This document shows positions 44,420-56,320 of a DNA stretch of 64,000 nt, piece by piece. The notes under the pieces are model-generated. The model saw nothing but the letters and a program-made list of their open reading frames with translations, was not told where the DNA came from and did no database searches. The first letter of the stretch is position 1. Each line of letters starts with the position of its first letter. Where the stretch lies: the NCBI GenBank assembly GCA_025084515.1, contig JAJAGP010002215.1:1-64000 (forward strand), given 5' to 3'. A program made the translations under genes and the position numbers. Source of the stretch: Ancistrus triradiatus. Taxonomy: Eukaryota > Chordata > Actinopteri > Siluriformes > Loricariidae.

Positions 44420-45432
44420 CTACTTGTATATCTAATGTCTGGTTTTCTTGCCCGTGTTAGTCTTTTGTTGGCATTTACCTAATTACTGCTTTCCTTAACT
44501 CTGGTTGTGTTTTCTTCTAGCAGTGTTTCTAAGAGTCCAAGCTCTAAGAATAGTCTCCATTGAGTGATATGAAGTGATCTCTTAGCCTTGCAGTGTTGCC
44601 ATGACTTTGCTAAAGACTCGTCGACTTTCTGCTGTCATCATGATGTTTTACATGATGGAAAAAGAGTAAAGCTTGCACAAGTTTTGTCACAATTTAGTGA
44701 CATGCAATATCTGATGTAAAAGGGCAAGTGTAGTTTATATGCTGTATATTAATGGCAGTTGTGTGATTTCACTTTTAGAAGTAACCAAGAACCCATGTCA
44801 TTTGCAGTAAAAATGCTGTGCTGAGCTATGCGTGGTATTTCCCCTCATGGTTTTGTTAGTATGCACATACTTTCATCAGCTAAGGCCTGTTATTCCCTCA
44901 AGGCCTGACTTCAACTGTTTTCTGATATGATGTGAGCTGCTGAGTGGGGTATTCATTGGCCACTTTTATGAACAGCTGACGTTGACCCATTAGTCATAAT
45001 CCTGTTGTGACCCTTGTAAGTCCGTGGGATATTAAGGAAGTGTGGCGATTAAGACTGGAACATAGCTGTTGGCGATCCAATATAAAACCAATTAAAATGA
45101 ACCACACTGTGGGCTGTTCCTCATTTCCTGTCTAATATCTAATGCTATTCATAATGCAAAGTAACCATCTCCAATTGGAGTCACTTATCTGGTTACAGAA
45201 TGAAAACTGAGTCAATATTTATTAAAGATAAATATCGTCTGTGATCTATGCTTCCTTATCTCAATTTTTGGTCTATGGATTTTCTTGTTCCTCATATCGC
45301 TTTAACACAGTGCTACACAATTAAGTTTTAATTGGAATCTTGTGTGTTTTTCTTCCTCCAATAAAGTACATAGATGTGGACATGTGAACATCACATCCTT
45401 CTTGATCCTCATTCTAAAAACACTTTGATCAG
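44420..45432. other. Repeat-poor intron 2 stretch, possible conserved noncoding sequence
   Basis: No transposon words. The part 44980-45260 is complex and includes 'catctccaattggagtcactta' and 'ctaatatctaatgctattcataatgc', which look unlike decayed repeats. Not provable here. Confidence 0.35.
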
Positions 45433-45640
45433 GCATTTCAGTCAAGTCAAGTCAGGTTTATGTATGTAGCGCTTTTTACAGTGGAGCATTGTCCCTAAAC
45501 ATAGGGCCATTCCCACTAGATGTTAGAAGAATATTTCACTAGATGTTGAAGGATTATCTTCCTGGTACTATGTTAGGTGTTAGGTCCCAAACATGGTAAG
45601 ATCACTTTGTGCACATGCACAATATCAAGCTGAAAGAGAA
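45433..45640 (+). repeat. Fragment related to the insert at 24661
   Basis: 'tcaagtcaagtcaggtttatgtatgtagcgctttttacagtggagcattgtc' matches the start of that element. Two copies of 'tatttcactagatgttga/cactagatgttagaaga' follow. Confidence 0.5.
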
Positions 45641-45990
45641 AATGGTCCTCTCCAAATGGCTACTATAAAGTTGGACACTAAGTCTTCAAAATGCCAATGC
45701 ATTGTGCATTGTTTGTGGGAAAATAAGTGGCTCGATCCAGTTATCAAACTCATCCCCAGAACAGTATTTTTCCTTGACCAAACTTTCAAGTTGCCATAAT
45801 GCATTCAGGAAGTTCACGTTCCTTTGACAATTGCCAGAAATCCCAGATTTGTCTATCAGTGCTCTTGATACAAAACCTTCCACTATTTGTTCTGTCTTGT
45901 TTGTACACATGCACTTTATGTCATCTAAACAAATTTTTCTGTAGAGCTTTTTAAAAATCATAATAAAGCAGATAGACAAACAGAGGACAG
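45641..45990. other. Intron 2 sequence with no recognised feature
   Basis: Nothing recognised up to the TcA junction. Confidence 0.4.
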
Positions 45991-45991
45991 G

Positions 45992-46912
45992 TTAAGACCA
46001 TTGATAATCTCCCTCGATCTTGGGGCCTCCACGCAAGATTCACTCATCCTGTGGGGTCAAAAGATCATCATAGAACGGTGAGCAAAAATCCCAGAATACA
46101 CGCAGGGACCTGATGAATGGACCCTGCAGAGAGCTGGGACCAAAGTAACAAAGGTTACCATCAGTAAAAACACACTACGTCGAGAGGGACTAAGATCTGT
46201 GGCAGTGCCAGGCGTGGTCCCCCTGCTTAAGCCAGTACATGTCCAGGCCCGTCTGTAGTTTGCCAGAGAGCAGATGGATGATCCAGAAGAGGATTGGGAG
46301 AATATTCATGTGGTCAGATGAAACCAAAATAGAACTTTATTGGTAAAAACTCACCGTGTTTTGGAGGAAGAAGAATGCTAGTTGCATCCGAAAAAGAACA
46401 CCATACCTACTGTGAAGCATGGGGGTGGAAAACATCATGCTTTGGGGCTGTTTTTTTCTGCAGTTGAAGGAGGGGACAGGACGACTGATCCGTGTTAAGG
46501 GAAGAATGAACGGGGGCCATGTATAGTGAGATTTTAAGCCAAAACCTCCTTCCATCAGTGAGAGCATTGAAGATGGAACGTGGCTGGGGTCTTCCAGCAT
46601 GACAATGATCCCAACCACATCGCTCGGGCAACGAAGGGGTGGCTCCGTAAAAAGCATTTCAAGGTCCTGGATGTGGTCTAGCCAGTCTCCAGACCTCAGC
46701 ACCATAGAAAATTGTGGAGGGGGGAGTTGAAAGTCCCATGTTGCCAGCGACAGCCCCCAAAAAATCACTGCTCTAGAGGAAAACGTTTTGACTTCTGTTC
46801 ATTTCCAACAAAGGTTATGTTACAAAGTATTGACTTTTTGAACTTTTATTATTGACCAAATACTTATTTTCCACCATAAATTACAATTAAATTCTAAAAA
46901 AATCCTACAATG
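45992..46912 (+). pseudogene. Tc1-like TcA copy, 5'-truncated, transposase broken
   Basis: Starts inside the transposase ('accattgataatctccctcg'). Readable pieces on the plus strand include the region of the first Asp ('catgtggtcagatgaaacc', a S-DET-type motif), SQNLLPSVRALKMERGWG and a Q.D.. stretch. The catalytic-Glu region ('agtctccagacctcagcacc..agaaaattgtgg') follows. It ends 'caaatacttattttccacc..' then loses the terminal repeat. Many frameshifts. Confidence 0.83.
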
Positions 46913-46941
46913 TCATATCATACAGTGTGTGTCTATATGTG

Positions 46942-46944
<3 letters not shown>

Positions 46945-46981
<37 letters not shown>
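46945..46981. repeat. (TA)n microsatellite
   Basis: TA units directly after the truncated TcA copy. Confidence 0.95.
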
Positions 46982-46982
<1 letters not shown>

Positions 46983-47269
46983 CAAGTTATCAGTTCATGT
47001 ATGGCATTATTCTGTAAATATATTTTGAAAATGTACTGACTGCAAAACAGTGCAAGCTACTGATTAATGCATTCATTTAAATGTATGGGAAGTGGACTAC
47101 AGTTAGCACGGATCGTTTTCATCAAGCTCTTCCCAAATGAGCGCAGGGGTCAATGAGGGTGGTAATGTGTCTCCCTGCTGAGAGAGAGAGAAAGAGAGTG
47201 AGAGAGACTTGATGAAGAGCCTTGAGAAGTAAATAGCAAGCTATTAACCTTCTGCAAGCAACCTCCTAA

Positions 47270-47620
47270 GGCTTACCTTGTCCATTAAGGGACCCATGTG
47301 GCCCATGCGTTCATATTAGCGGTTATATCTTCATGTAAGGACCCTGTCCGAATCATTCTTAATGGGCGGAAGGAACTCGGGGAAAGATCCGGAATGGTGC
47401 CCTCTATTTGTGCCGCTTAAGATCAACAGCGATTAGGAAGCCATTTTTTCCTTGCCACCCTTCAATATTAATGAAGACTGATGAAGTGCTCGAGAATGTA
47501 TGTCTCCTAGCGCTGCTGAGATTGGATTGACAGTTGCAATTAGCAAGTACTCAAGTTCGCTTCCATCATTTTAATTTGACGTGAGAAAGGACAGAAATGG
47601 TCGAGAAATAGAAAGAGTGA
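47270..47620. other. Repeat-free block, possible conserved element; contains unit 1 of a duplication
   Basis: Complex sequence with no transposon words. The part 47458-47620 aligns with 52372-52540: 'ttcaatattaatgaa', 'gattggattgacagttgc.att', 'caagttcgcttccatca', 'tgacgtgagaaaggacagaaatggtcgaga'. Confidence 0.5.
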
Positions 47621-48185
47621 GAATTAGACATAGGGTGAAAAGCTAAATGCAAGAAAAGCTAAATAATATATTAATGAGGTGTATTTAAATTAGCTGGTGG
47701 TCTGATCTCAAAACAGAAATAATACACAATAAAATAACTTTAATCAGACACTGGACAAGCATCCAGTGTTGACATTAACAAGTGATGGGACACTGAGTAA
47801 ACTTCTAGTCAGTCACTTTTTATAATTAGTCTCCCACTCTGTCAGCTGTCCATAAAATTTGCAAGTAGTGAAAAGTTCTGGTGTATGTAGAGCTCAGACA
47901 GCAAGTGGACATAATAGTAAAATAAATGGCATGGCCTACAAATAACCTTCTAATTACTGCTGGGAAGAGTCGTATTGCTTGTCATCTCAGTAGCCACAAC
48001 ATGACTCAAAGAAATGTGGTGTTATGTAAAAAAAAAGGTCTCTCAGGTTGCATACTAATCAAACAATGTTAATTTATGTAAATAAATAAAGCCAAGGTCT
48101 TTGCTCATCTGTTAAGGTCTGTAGCTTATGTAATAGAACACAATATAGAATTGCCATCTGTGGAAAAACGTGACACGGCTAGTAT
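47621..48185. other. Intron 2 sequence with no recognised feature
   Basis: AT-rich, nothing recognised. Confidence 0.4.
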
Positions 48186-48189
48186 TAGT

Positions 48190-48365
48190 TTTTTGTTTTA
48201 TCTGTTTTATTTACTTATCTTCAGTAACTGCTTGTTAGGGTCACGACTGATATAAAACTCTGGGTGACAGGCTGAAATACTCAAGATGGAGTATTGGACC
48301 TTCAAGGGGCATCATGCATTCCCTCACACATAGGGGTAATTTAGAGTCAGTCCACTGACTGCTAT
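48190..48365 (+). repeat. FR repeat fragment
   Basis: 'ttatcttcagtaactgcttg', 'ctctgggtgacagg' and 'cattccctcacacataggggtaatttagagtc' match the first half of FR. Confidence 0.55.
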
Positions 48366-48816
48366 GTTTGCTGGTCTTTAAGTCTCTTGTTTAAAGTGTG
48401 TTTTTTTCCAATTAATTTTTTAAATGTGAGAAACCGTGAAAGGTTGAAATTATTTGCCATCTGAAATATGGTATACCACGATACAAGAGTATTACTGACC
48501 TATTTACTCATTTGTTTATCTATTTATTTATTATATTTCTGTTGTATTTTTTAAAACCAGAGTAATCAGCTCTCTTAAACATGTCCTATTATCACAAATA
48601 TATGTCTTTTCAATGTAGACTTCTAAAACAAGCACCTTTTGGTGACCAAGCTTAATCTCACACTAAAAAAAAGCTAATATTCAAAAAATCCCTCATCAAG
48701 AAATGATTTTAACAAAACTATTTGTGCCCATGCATTAGGTACTTAATGTACAGCCTTCTACTAGAACATCTTAAAAGGTTAGACAATTCAGAGCAAGGAT
48801 CTTCTTTTCAAAAACT

Positions 48817-49015
48817 CCAGGTCCAGATCGTCCAGGTTCTAGGTCCTCTCTCGTGCACACTCCTCTTGAGCTCACCCTATGGGTTTTCTATTGGGTTTAG
48901 ATCAGGGGACTGATGTGGTCATGGCAGAAGCTTGATTTTGTGATCGGTAAACCATTTTTGTGTTGATCTGGACATGCATTTTGGATCCCTGTCCCACTGG
49001 AAGATCCAAAAAGCA
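48817..49015 (-). mobile_element. Tc1-like TcK fragment
   Basis: 'tccaggtccagatcgtccaggttct', 'cacactcctcttgagctcacc', 'tattgggtttagatcaggggactga' and 'tccctgtcccactggaagatcc' are the reverse complement of a transposase segment around (S)P-DLNPIE, with the QDNDP region upstream of it. A separate family from TcA-TcJ. Confidence 0.65.
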
Positions 49016-49297
49016 AATTTCTTATGTGAACTGTTTTAATTGTGGAGCGAATTATTGAAGACAAATACAATATATGGCAATTAAACACAAAGCAAAAGTG
49101 AGGTTCTTAGCATTGAAATGCATGTTGTCTCCTGCCCGTATGTTTCCCAGATTCACAGACACTTGCTGAAGAAGGCATTTTGGGGTAATTCCTTCCCTCT
49201 CCCCCAAAAGATTAATGTTGTCCGGTTCTTTCAGCTCTCCTTTAGGAGTCAGCATGAGTCCAGTGAACAAGAGCACAAGGGTGGAGGAAGGAAAGGA

Positions 49298-49298
<1 letters not shown>

Positions 49299-49344
<46 letters not shown>
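49299..49344. repeat. (GT)n microsatellite
   Basis: About 46 bp of GT. Apparent frames through it are artefacts. Confidence 0.97.
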
Positions 49345-49348
<4 letters not shown>

Positions 49349-49374
49349 AGAGTGAGAGTGTTTCATTTTTTTTG

Positions 49375-49489
49375 GTGAGTTTACATATACTTGTGAGGAC
49401 CTGACATTTTTACCCTGTGGGGACATTTTGCTGGACCTTGGTGGTTACTGTGGTTAAGAACAGGGTTAGGTGATATACGCTTTCCAAGA

Positions 49490-49529
<40 letters not shown>

Positions 49530-49530
49530 T
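49375..49530. repeat. 'cttgtgaggacc' fish repeat with second (GT)n tract
   Basis: 'gtgaggacctgacatttttaccctgtggggacattttgctgg' is a common fish repeat phrase. (GT)n at 49492-49527 follows. Confidence 0.6.
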
Positions 49531-50140
49531 GGAGGGGGTTATAGGACAGAAGTACCGTTAGATCTAAAATGCAAGGTCCCTGGGGCGATGTTTATTTTTA
49601 TTGAATGTGTGTAGTGTGTGTGGCTGTGTGCGTTCTATCACACTGCTCTCCCCTGAGAGGTTTAAACCCTTTTGCAATTGACTGACAGATACATCTCCCT
49701 GCTCTCCTCACCCACGCCTTCAGCTGGACCATCTTTCTTCCTGTCAATCTCCTTCACTTAGCACAGTAGAGTCAGAAAATGGGGGGGGAAATAGCATTCA
49801 GATGCCCCTGCCATCCTCTATGGCACTTGGCAACCTTAGTTAGTCTTACTGTGCAGTTCAGATCTCCATCCACTGGAGTGCAGAATCTATAACCCCCTCT
49901 AGTCTGGGGTAATGATGTGGGCATTACATTATAACGTTGTGTTACGATTTCGCTTCATTACACCCTTTGGTGCGAAACTTTGAAAGGGGCAAATGGGAAG
50001 TGGGGTTAGGAGGTTGTGGGGGACTTATTTTTGACTATTAGCTACTGTGATATGTGTGGTAAGACTTTAGCGTCTGTGTGTACAGGTTTTATTCCAAGCC
50101 ACACAAGCCATATAATAGTGTACTAGAGGATCAAAGTACA
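49531..50140. other. Intron 2 sequence with no recognised feature
   Basis: Nothing recognised; a G-run at 49785. Confidence 0.4.
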
Positions 50141-50144
50141 ACCT

Positions 50145-50945
50145 CAAAGCATACATAGTTGGGACAGTATGGAAAATGCAAATGAAAAATAAACAGTTTT
50201 TCGTACTTTTACTTTTATTTCTTTGCAGACAGTATAAACCCAATACATTTAATATTGTTTTTTCTGGTCAACTTCATTTCATTTGTTAATAAACATCCAT
50301 TCCTGCATTTCAGGCCTGCAACACATTCTGAAAAACGTTTGCGGGTGTGATAAAGCATTTACTTCTCACAACACGTAAAAGATGTTTTTAGCCCAAGGAT
50401 ACCAAGTGATGAAGTGTTTCAGACATTATTTTGTCCCATTCTTCCTGCAAACACGTTTTAAGGTGTGCAATAGTACGGGGCCGTCGTCGTCTCATTCATC
50501 TATTCACAATTTTCCACACATTTCTTATTTTTGATAGGTCAGGACTGCATGCAGGCCGGTCCAGTACATGTACCCTTTTCTTCCACAGCCATGCCTTTGT
50601 AATGTGAGTAGCATGTGGTTTTGCATTGTCTTGTTGAAAAGTGAACGGACATCCCTGGAATGTCATTTTGAAGGCAGCGTATGTCGATCTAAGTTCTCAA
50701 TATACTTTTCTACAGACATGCTGCCATCAAAGCAGTGTAAATTACCTTTGCCAAGGGCACTGACACAACCCCATACCATGACAGACCCTGTATTTTGGAC
50801 TTGATGCTGATAACTGTCTGGATGGTCCTTTTCGTCTTTGGTCCAGAGCAAGGGGTGTCTACTTCTTTCAAAAAAAGGTCTGGAATACTGATTGGTCTGA
50901 CCACAGTACACATTTCCACTGTGTGATGGTCCTTCCTAGAGTCAA
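50145..50945 (-). pseudogene. Tc1-like TcH copy with C-terminal half of transposase
   Basis: Minus strand: TGSVMVWGCVSALGKGNLHC then SVEKYIENLD, the conserved block before the second Asp. The second Asp region reads 'caacaagacaatgcaaaaccaca' (QQDNAKPH), and 'tggaccggcctgcatgcagtcctgacc' gives the DRPACSPDL region, where the usual NPIE Glu appears lost (SKIR). The end '..actgtcccaac' near 50160 belongs to the element's tail. Stops present. Confidence 0.8.
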
Positions 50946-51479
50946 TGCTGCTTCCAAACATGGTTAACATAAGGCTTCTTTTCTGCACAGTTAAGTTTTA
51001 AGTGGAATTTGTGATTGTAACTACATATAGTTTCATTTGAGTCATAATATGACAGGTTTACTGTACATGGTAGTGGGTGGTACTGCAGAGTAAATTTATG
51101 AACTACGTACATAGAGAAACATGTTCCGAACACTGCCATGTCTCTGTTAAAGCGTGCAGCTAACTTTGTCAGTAAAATTCTTTTTTTTAATTTTTTTTTA
51201 TTAAGACACAAGTAAACTGTCTCACGGGCATACACTGATTTTGGTATGATGTCAAATAACATAATAAAATTCAAATACCATAATAAAATGTATTTTTATG
51301 ACTTATTTCGGCACTTTTTCCACAGCTTCTGTGGATTGGGTTGTAACATCTGCTTGACAAAAGCAGTCCAATGTCTCTTCAAACACAACACATGTACAGG
51401 CACAATTAAAACACAGAGTTCCCATGAATATACTGTTAGCCAAGGTCCTAAAACCAATTTGTATTGTTACATACAGTAG

Positions 51480-51860
51480 GGAATAAAATTCGGAGACTAC
51501 TAGTGAATATGCTTGTTTGGATTTGGGGAAGAAGGATTTGTATAGCGACAAGATAACAACCCAAGCAGACCTCAACAAAGCTTTGAAACAACTGCTTGTA
51601 GAACCAAAGAAAATCAAGGACTGCTGTCATCTACTGTCCTCCATAGTCACTTGACCTAAACTCCACTGAGTATTTATGGAGGCACTTGAAGACAGAGAAA
51701 GCCGAGCAGTGAGTTACATCACAAGATGATCTTTGTACTTTGAACGTGTGAAGTCCATAAAATGGGGACAAATTCTAATGACTTTAAAAATATGATTTGT
51801 AATGAAAAGAGTATTATATCAAGTTTGAGAATATGAATTGCAATAATTGTCCCTAGTGGT
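51480..51860 (+). mobile_element. Tc1-like TcF, short derivative
   Basis: 'ggagactactagtgaata' and 'tccctagtggtctcagacattgca' look like inverted ends. Between them lies decayed C-terminal transposase ('ccatagtcacttgacctaaactccactgagtatttatgg', the SPDLN-IE-LW region). Confidence 0.6.
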
Positions 51861-51864
51861 CTCA

Positions 51865-52015
51865 GACATTGCACACATTCTACTGCCACTGTTTGTCTAT
51901 GGAGAATCCCGAAATGTATGGTTTGTATTATGAATTTGTTCCAAGTGAGTGCTGCTGAAATAGCAGAGCTGACTAATTAGAAGGGGTGTCCATAAACTTT
52001 TGTCTACGGAGTATA
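51865..52015. mobile_element. MITE-L fragment, right part
   Basis: 'ttctactgccactgtttgtctatggagaatcc', 'aagtgagtgctgctgaaatagcagagct' and 'gtgtccataaacttttgtctacgg' match the right third of 12886-13391. Confidence 0.8.
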
Positions 52016-52371
52016 AAAGAAATAAAGGGTCAATTCACTGCTCCTTAGAACAATTCAAAGAGCCAATGCTGACAGCAGTATCCAGAAAAGATCACAACAG
52101 TAAACACCCTAGATTTTTTTTTTGTCTTATTATTTATTTATTTATTTTATTTTTCATTTTTTGATAGTTCTCAGAATGACTTCTGATAAAGCATGTGCCA
52201 GACAAGGGTGCTTCCATTTTTATATGAATTCAAAAGACGTCTGTTAGATTTTCCCGCAGCCATTGGTTCCGGAATCTGACGTAACATACTTTAGAAAAAC
52301 TGAAATCAAAACAAATTAAGCTGTTTATAACCGAAAACAATAAAATGTAACATTCATTTGGCAGCTTTTCT

Positions 52372-52540
52372 CTGCTCATTTTAATTTTAATGAACATTGC
52401 AAAAGAACTCTGGAATGCCTGTCTCTCAGCTCAGCCAAAATTGGATTGACAATTGCCATTACAGAACGTTCAAGTTCACTTCCATCACTTAAATGACATG
52501 AGAAAGGACATAAATAGTCGAGACAGAAATACAGAGGCAG
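52372..52540. repeat. Duplicated noncoding block, unit 2 (partner of 47458-47620)
   Basis: 'ttaattttaatgaa', 'aattggattgacaattgccatta', 'gttcaagttcacttccatca', 'tgacatgagaaaggacataaatagtcgaga' align in order with the partner, in direct orientation 4.9 kb away. No transposon ends or coding. Confidence 0.65.
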
Positions 52541-52940
52541 AAGGGTAGGAAGTTTAACGGTTTTTGTATTTGGGAAATAACCTCTAGTGGTCCAGAAAGG
52601 TCAATTCAACATTTAGCAGAACTTTTTCCCATCAAAATGAAATTAAATAATTAATGTGCTACCAAGAACTACAAAAGTCCAGGAGAAGTCCCTTTCCCCT
52701 GTCAATCAGAATGATGGAAGTTGGTTCCCTCCTGAAAATGTGTTCAGCTAAAATATAATGTTGGACAAACAACAGTTTAAAAAGGTGTCCCAGAGCTTAA
52801 ATGCATAATTAAATTCGTGACAGTCACATAGCTGTCACTAAAGGCAAGACTCCGCAAGTAGTTTGGAAATGAGAGGGATTTGTATATACTGACAAGCATA
52901 ACATTGGATTTACTACATTTAAATCTGGGGCGTGATGTAT
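52541..52940. other. Intron 2 sequence with no recognised feature
   Basis: Nothing recognised. Confidence 0.4.
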
Positions 52941-52944
52941 TATT

Positions 52945-53347
52945 CTCTTAAATAATGCAGTGTGGTGTGGTCTTCTGCTGCAGCAGCCCAGCTACTTTAA
53001 GGTTCGACATGTTGTACATTCAGAGTTGATCGGTCCAGTCTGGCCATTCTCCTCTGACCTCTGAAATGCTGCTATTTTCTGTACTTTCGACCATTCTCTG
53101 TAAACCCTAAAGATGGCTATGCATGGGAATCCCAGTAGATCAGAGTTTCTGAAATACTCAGAATCAGTCTGTCTAGCACCAACAACCATGCTACATCAAA
53201 GTCAATGAAATCTTCTTCTTCCCATTCTGATACTCAGTTTGAACTTCAGCAGGTTGTCTTGACCATGTCTGCATTGAGTTTTTAGGCATTGCCATGCGAT
53301 TGGCTGATTAGATATTTGTGAAAACGAGCAGTTGAACAGGTTGTACT
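52945..53347 (-). mobile_element. Tc1-like TcI, N-terminal part and end region
   Basis: 'gtggtcttctgctgcagcagccc', 'ttaaggttcgacatgttgtac', 'ctggccattctcctctgacc', 'ccattctctgtaaaccctaaagatgg', 'gtctagcaccaacaaccatgc' and 'gattggctgattagatatttg' follow the order of the TcI element, with the transposase start on the minus strand near 53220. The outer end is lost. Confidence 0.75.
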
Positions 53348-53775
53348 AGTGCTGGCCGGTCTATCGGTTCAACCGGTACACCGGTGTTAATTTCCCATAC
53401 AGTATGCGTTTTCCATTTACCTCCATACCGGTGCATAGCAGAAAGACAGCTCTAACAAATAAGCAGCAAATTATTGAATATTTTTTTGCCACTAGAAGCA
53501 CTGCTGAGCACTGAGTAGAACTACATTGTCGAACAGCATGCTGGGTAAAGCTCGCTAGCTAGCCAGGTAGCATAACGTACACCACAGCCTAGAAATAGTC
53601 TGTTGACAGCTGGAAAAAGCCCCATCAGATTAAAGAACAGAACACAGAACTGGATTATAAAGCAAGTGAGATGCAAAAGAAGAACCACATTATGAACGCT
53701 GAACCTCTCGAGACTGGTTCAGGGAATGATTAACCCACTGAATGGGTTAATCGGGGTATGTCAAAAATACTTCAG
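53348..53775. mobile_element. hAT-like short element fragment ('gctggccggtctatcggttc')
   Basis: 'agtgctggccggtctatcggttcaaccggtacaccggtg' has the repeated ACCGGT style of some short hAT elements. The right end is not found; TcA follows at 53782. Confidence 0.4.
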
Positions 53776-53781
53776 CCAAAA

Positions 53782-54410
53782 AAAAAAGTAAAAAAGTATT
53801 TAGTCAGCCACTGATTGTGCAAGTTCTCCTACTTAGAAAGATGAGAGAGGTCTGTAATTTTCATCATAGGTACACTTCAACTATGAGAGACAAAATGAGA
53901 AAAAAAAATCCAGGAAATCACATTGTAGGATTTTGAAAGAATTTAATTGTAAATCATGGTTGAAAGTAAGTATTTGGTCACTCATAAACAAGCAAGATTT
54001 TTGGCTCTCACAGACCTGTAACTTCTTCTTTAAGAAGCTCTTCTGTCCTGCACTCTTTACCTGTATTAATGGAACCTGTTTGATCATTGTAAGAAAATAG
54101 AAGACATACAAGACCACTGATAATCTCCCTCAATCTGGGGCCCCAGACAAGATCTCATCCCCGTGGGGTCCAAATGATCATGAGAACGGTGAACAAAAAT
54201 CCCAGAACTACACGGAGGGACCTGATGAATGACCTGCAGAGAGCTGGGACCAAAGTAACAAAGGCTACCATCAGTAACACACTACGCCGAGAGGGACTCA
54301 GATCCTGCAGGGCCAGGCGTGTCCCCCTGCTTAAGCCAGTACATGTCCAGGCCTGTCTGAAGTTTGCCAGAGAGCATATGGATGATCCAGATGAGGATTG
54401 GGAGAATATC
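53782..54410 (+). mobile_element. Tc1-like TcA copy, internal deletion and 3' truncation
   Basis: The left inverted repeat ('aagtatttagtcagccactg...gatgagagaggtctg') is well kept. About 200 bp near 54090 are missing, covering the transposase start. 'ccactgataatctccctca' to 'gatgatccagatgaggattggg' encodes NKNPRTTRRDLMNDLQRAGT and following residues on the plus strand, in one open stretch of 95 codons. Confidence 0.85.
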
Positions 54411-54839
54411 ATATCAACCACATCTGAACAGCACAGTTCTTTTACCAACTATAATTCATAATTCAGTTCAGGTGTGTAATGTTTCGGTCACTTAAGGGTT
54501 TCTTTGCTGATGAGATGCAAGCATTGTTGGTTTCAGTTGTGTTTTGAGTGCTACTCTAGTCTAGCTAGATAGGTTCCCAATATATATAACAGTGGTTTTA
54601 CTATCACCTTCCGGAAGCTAAACCAATAAATATATATATATATATTGCAAAATTTATAGCATTATTACTTATTTCAAATTTGTAACTTACTTTTTTAGAA
54701 TATTTTTTATATATATTTTTTTTATTCAAGATATTAAGGGTTGCTCTTTAAGGTAGGCAGGTTCCATCACTTCTTAGCAACCCATTCAGAACATGATATG
54801 AGTAGCAGCCTAGGAACTTTTATTTCAGTTGAATAGGAC

Positions 54840-55420
54840 TGGTTTGCACTTGATTTGGACTTTGTAGATGCAGACCTTAGACTTAGTTTGGATTTGGTCT
54901 TTGAGAGACATGAAACTTAATTTGGAATTAACTGATGCTGACTTTAGACTCAACTGAAACTTGGGAAGATGGAGACATAACATATGGGAAGCTGACCTTA
55001 GACTTAATTTGTAATTGGAAACTTCTTAAGAGCCAACACATGGTCGCAACAAAATAAACAAATGAATGGAATATGAGGAAACGCATATAAAGCACAACAA
55101 AAAGACATGTAATGAAGGGCCTGTGGCTCTAAGGTGGCATGGAAGAACTGGAAGCTCATCAAATACAGTTGAGCTCACCTGTGCAATGATGTCTCTGATC
55201 TGCAATTAAGGCTTAAGCCCTCTGAGACTGCTCATTGCTTACTAGTTGACAGACAAAAAGAGCCCACACATTCATCCTGCTGAGCTGTCCCTTAGGCCTT
55301 AGACTTAACTTGGACCTAGACAGCTGCATACCTGAGAATTGACATGATATTTGAAGATGCAAACCTGATACTTTGGAGATGCAGACCTGTGACTAAGTTG
55401 GACTTTTTGAGATCCTGATA
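54840..55420. repeat. Degenerate 'ttagactta.ttgga' repeat region
   Basis: Words such as 'ccttagacttagtttggattt', 'ctttagactcaactgaaactt', 'ccttagacttaatttgtaatt' and 'ccttagacttaacttggacct' recur at irregular spacing. Decayed minisatellite, interrupted at about 55025-55285. Confidence 0.6.
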
Positions 55421-55594
55421 TGACATTCAACTGCAGCAGCTGATGACTGAGGACATTGAGGGTCAACGCTATAATCATGAGATACAGCATAATTAAAGTG
55501 TTGAGATTGATGATGCTGGGTATTCTGGTTTCCTATAAACTCCTCAAAACAAGAAAAGCACTTGCCTGCTATTAATTTCCCTTAATTATGAGTG

Positions 55595-55680
55595 AGGAAT
55601 GAGTTGGAGAGTGAGTGATGCTCTGTGATGAACTGGTGCCCTGCCCAAGGTTTGTCTTTAGCTTACATCCAGTGTTGCCA
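55595..55680 (-). repeat. FR repeat fragment
   Basis: 'gatgaactggtgccctgcccaagg' is the reverse of the FR start. Confidence 0.55.
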
Positions 55681-55949
55681 GAATAAATTATGTGATAAGT
55701 TAATTAATTTGCCAGACTGCTCATCAGTTTATTGCTGAAACAGGGTACAATCCAGGGAACAAATAGTTCCTCAAGAGCGTAAATTCTGCCATCACATTTG
55801 AGATTGTGGATCTGTTCTTGTTGCAAAGAATTCTGGGAACCATAGCCTTCCTAAGATGACTTTAAGAAGAACGGAAACATGTAAAGGAAGGTTGCAGCCT
55901 CAGACCTCGTCTTGTTGAGATAAAGCCTGAAGTGCTAACTGAGATGTCT

Positions 55950-56320
55950 ACTTCTCAGCCAATGTCATGTTCTTACAAGCTTGCACTGTCTCTCACGGAC
56001 ACTCGTGAGGTGCTAGCTCTAATGTGCGCGATAAAGAGAAGGAAAGGGTGTTTTAGTGCTTATCTCAGCGGAACACTGTTGGTAGAATAAAGGCCTCCGA
56101 GAATGAAGGCTCACAGTGAGCCACAATACTCAGCCTTGCTGTATCTCCTCCTTTCACTGCACCGAGACAAATTAAATTAAATCAATTTCACATAAAAGAG
56201 CGCTCCCTCAAGGCACACAGCACAGAGAGAGCTGGGACACAGGAACCCCGGCTGCTATGGCCAAACACTTTTTATTAAGGGCCATGTCTAGATAATGCTT
56301 TGTCCCGGAAGAAAGTGAAG
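55950..56320. other. Repeat-free block, possible conserved noncoding element
   Basis: Complex sequence with 'aattaaattaaatcaatttcac' and CpG-containing words ('gtgcgcgataaag', 'cccggctgc'). No transposon signature. Confidence 0.3.

Noticed and set aside
49052..49426. A 124-codon minus-strand frame
   Set aside because: A Thr-His run from the (GT)n tract occupies its centre; the remainder shows no motif or splice signals.
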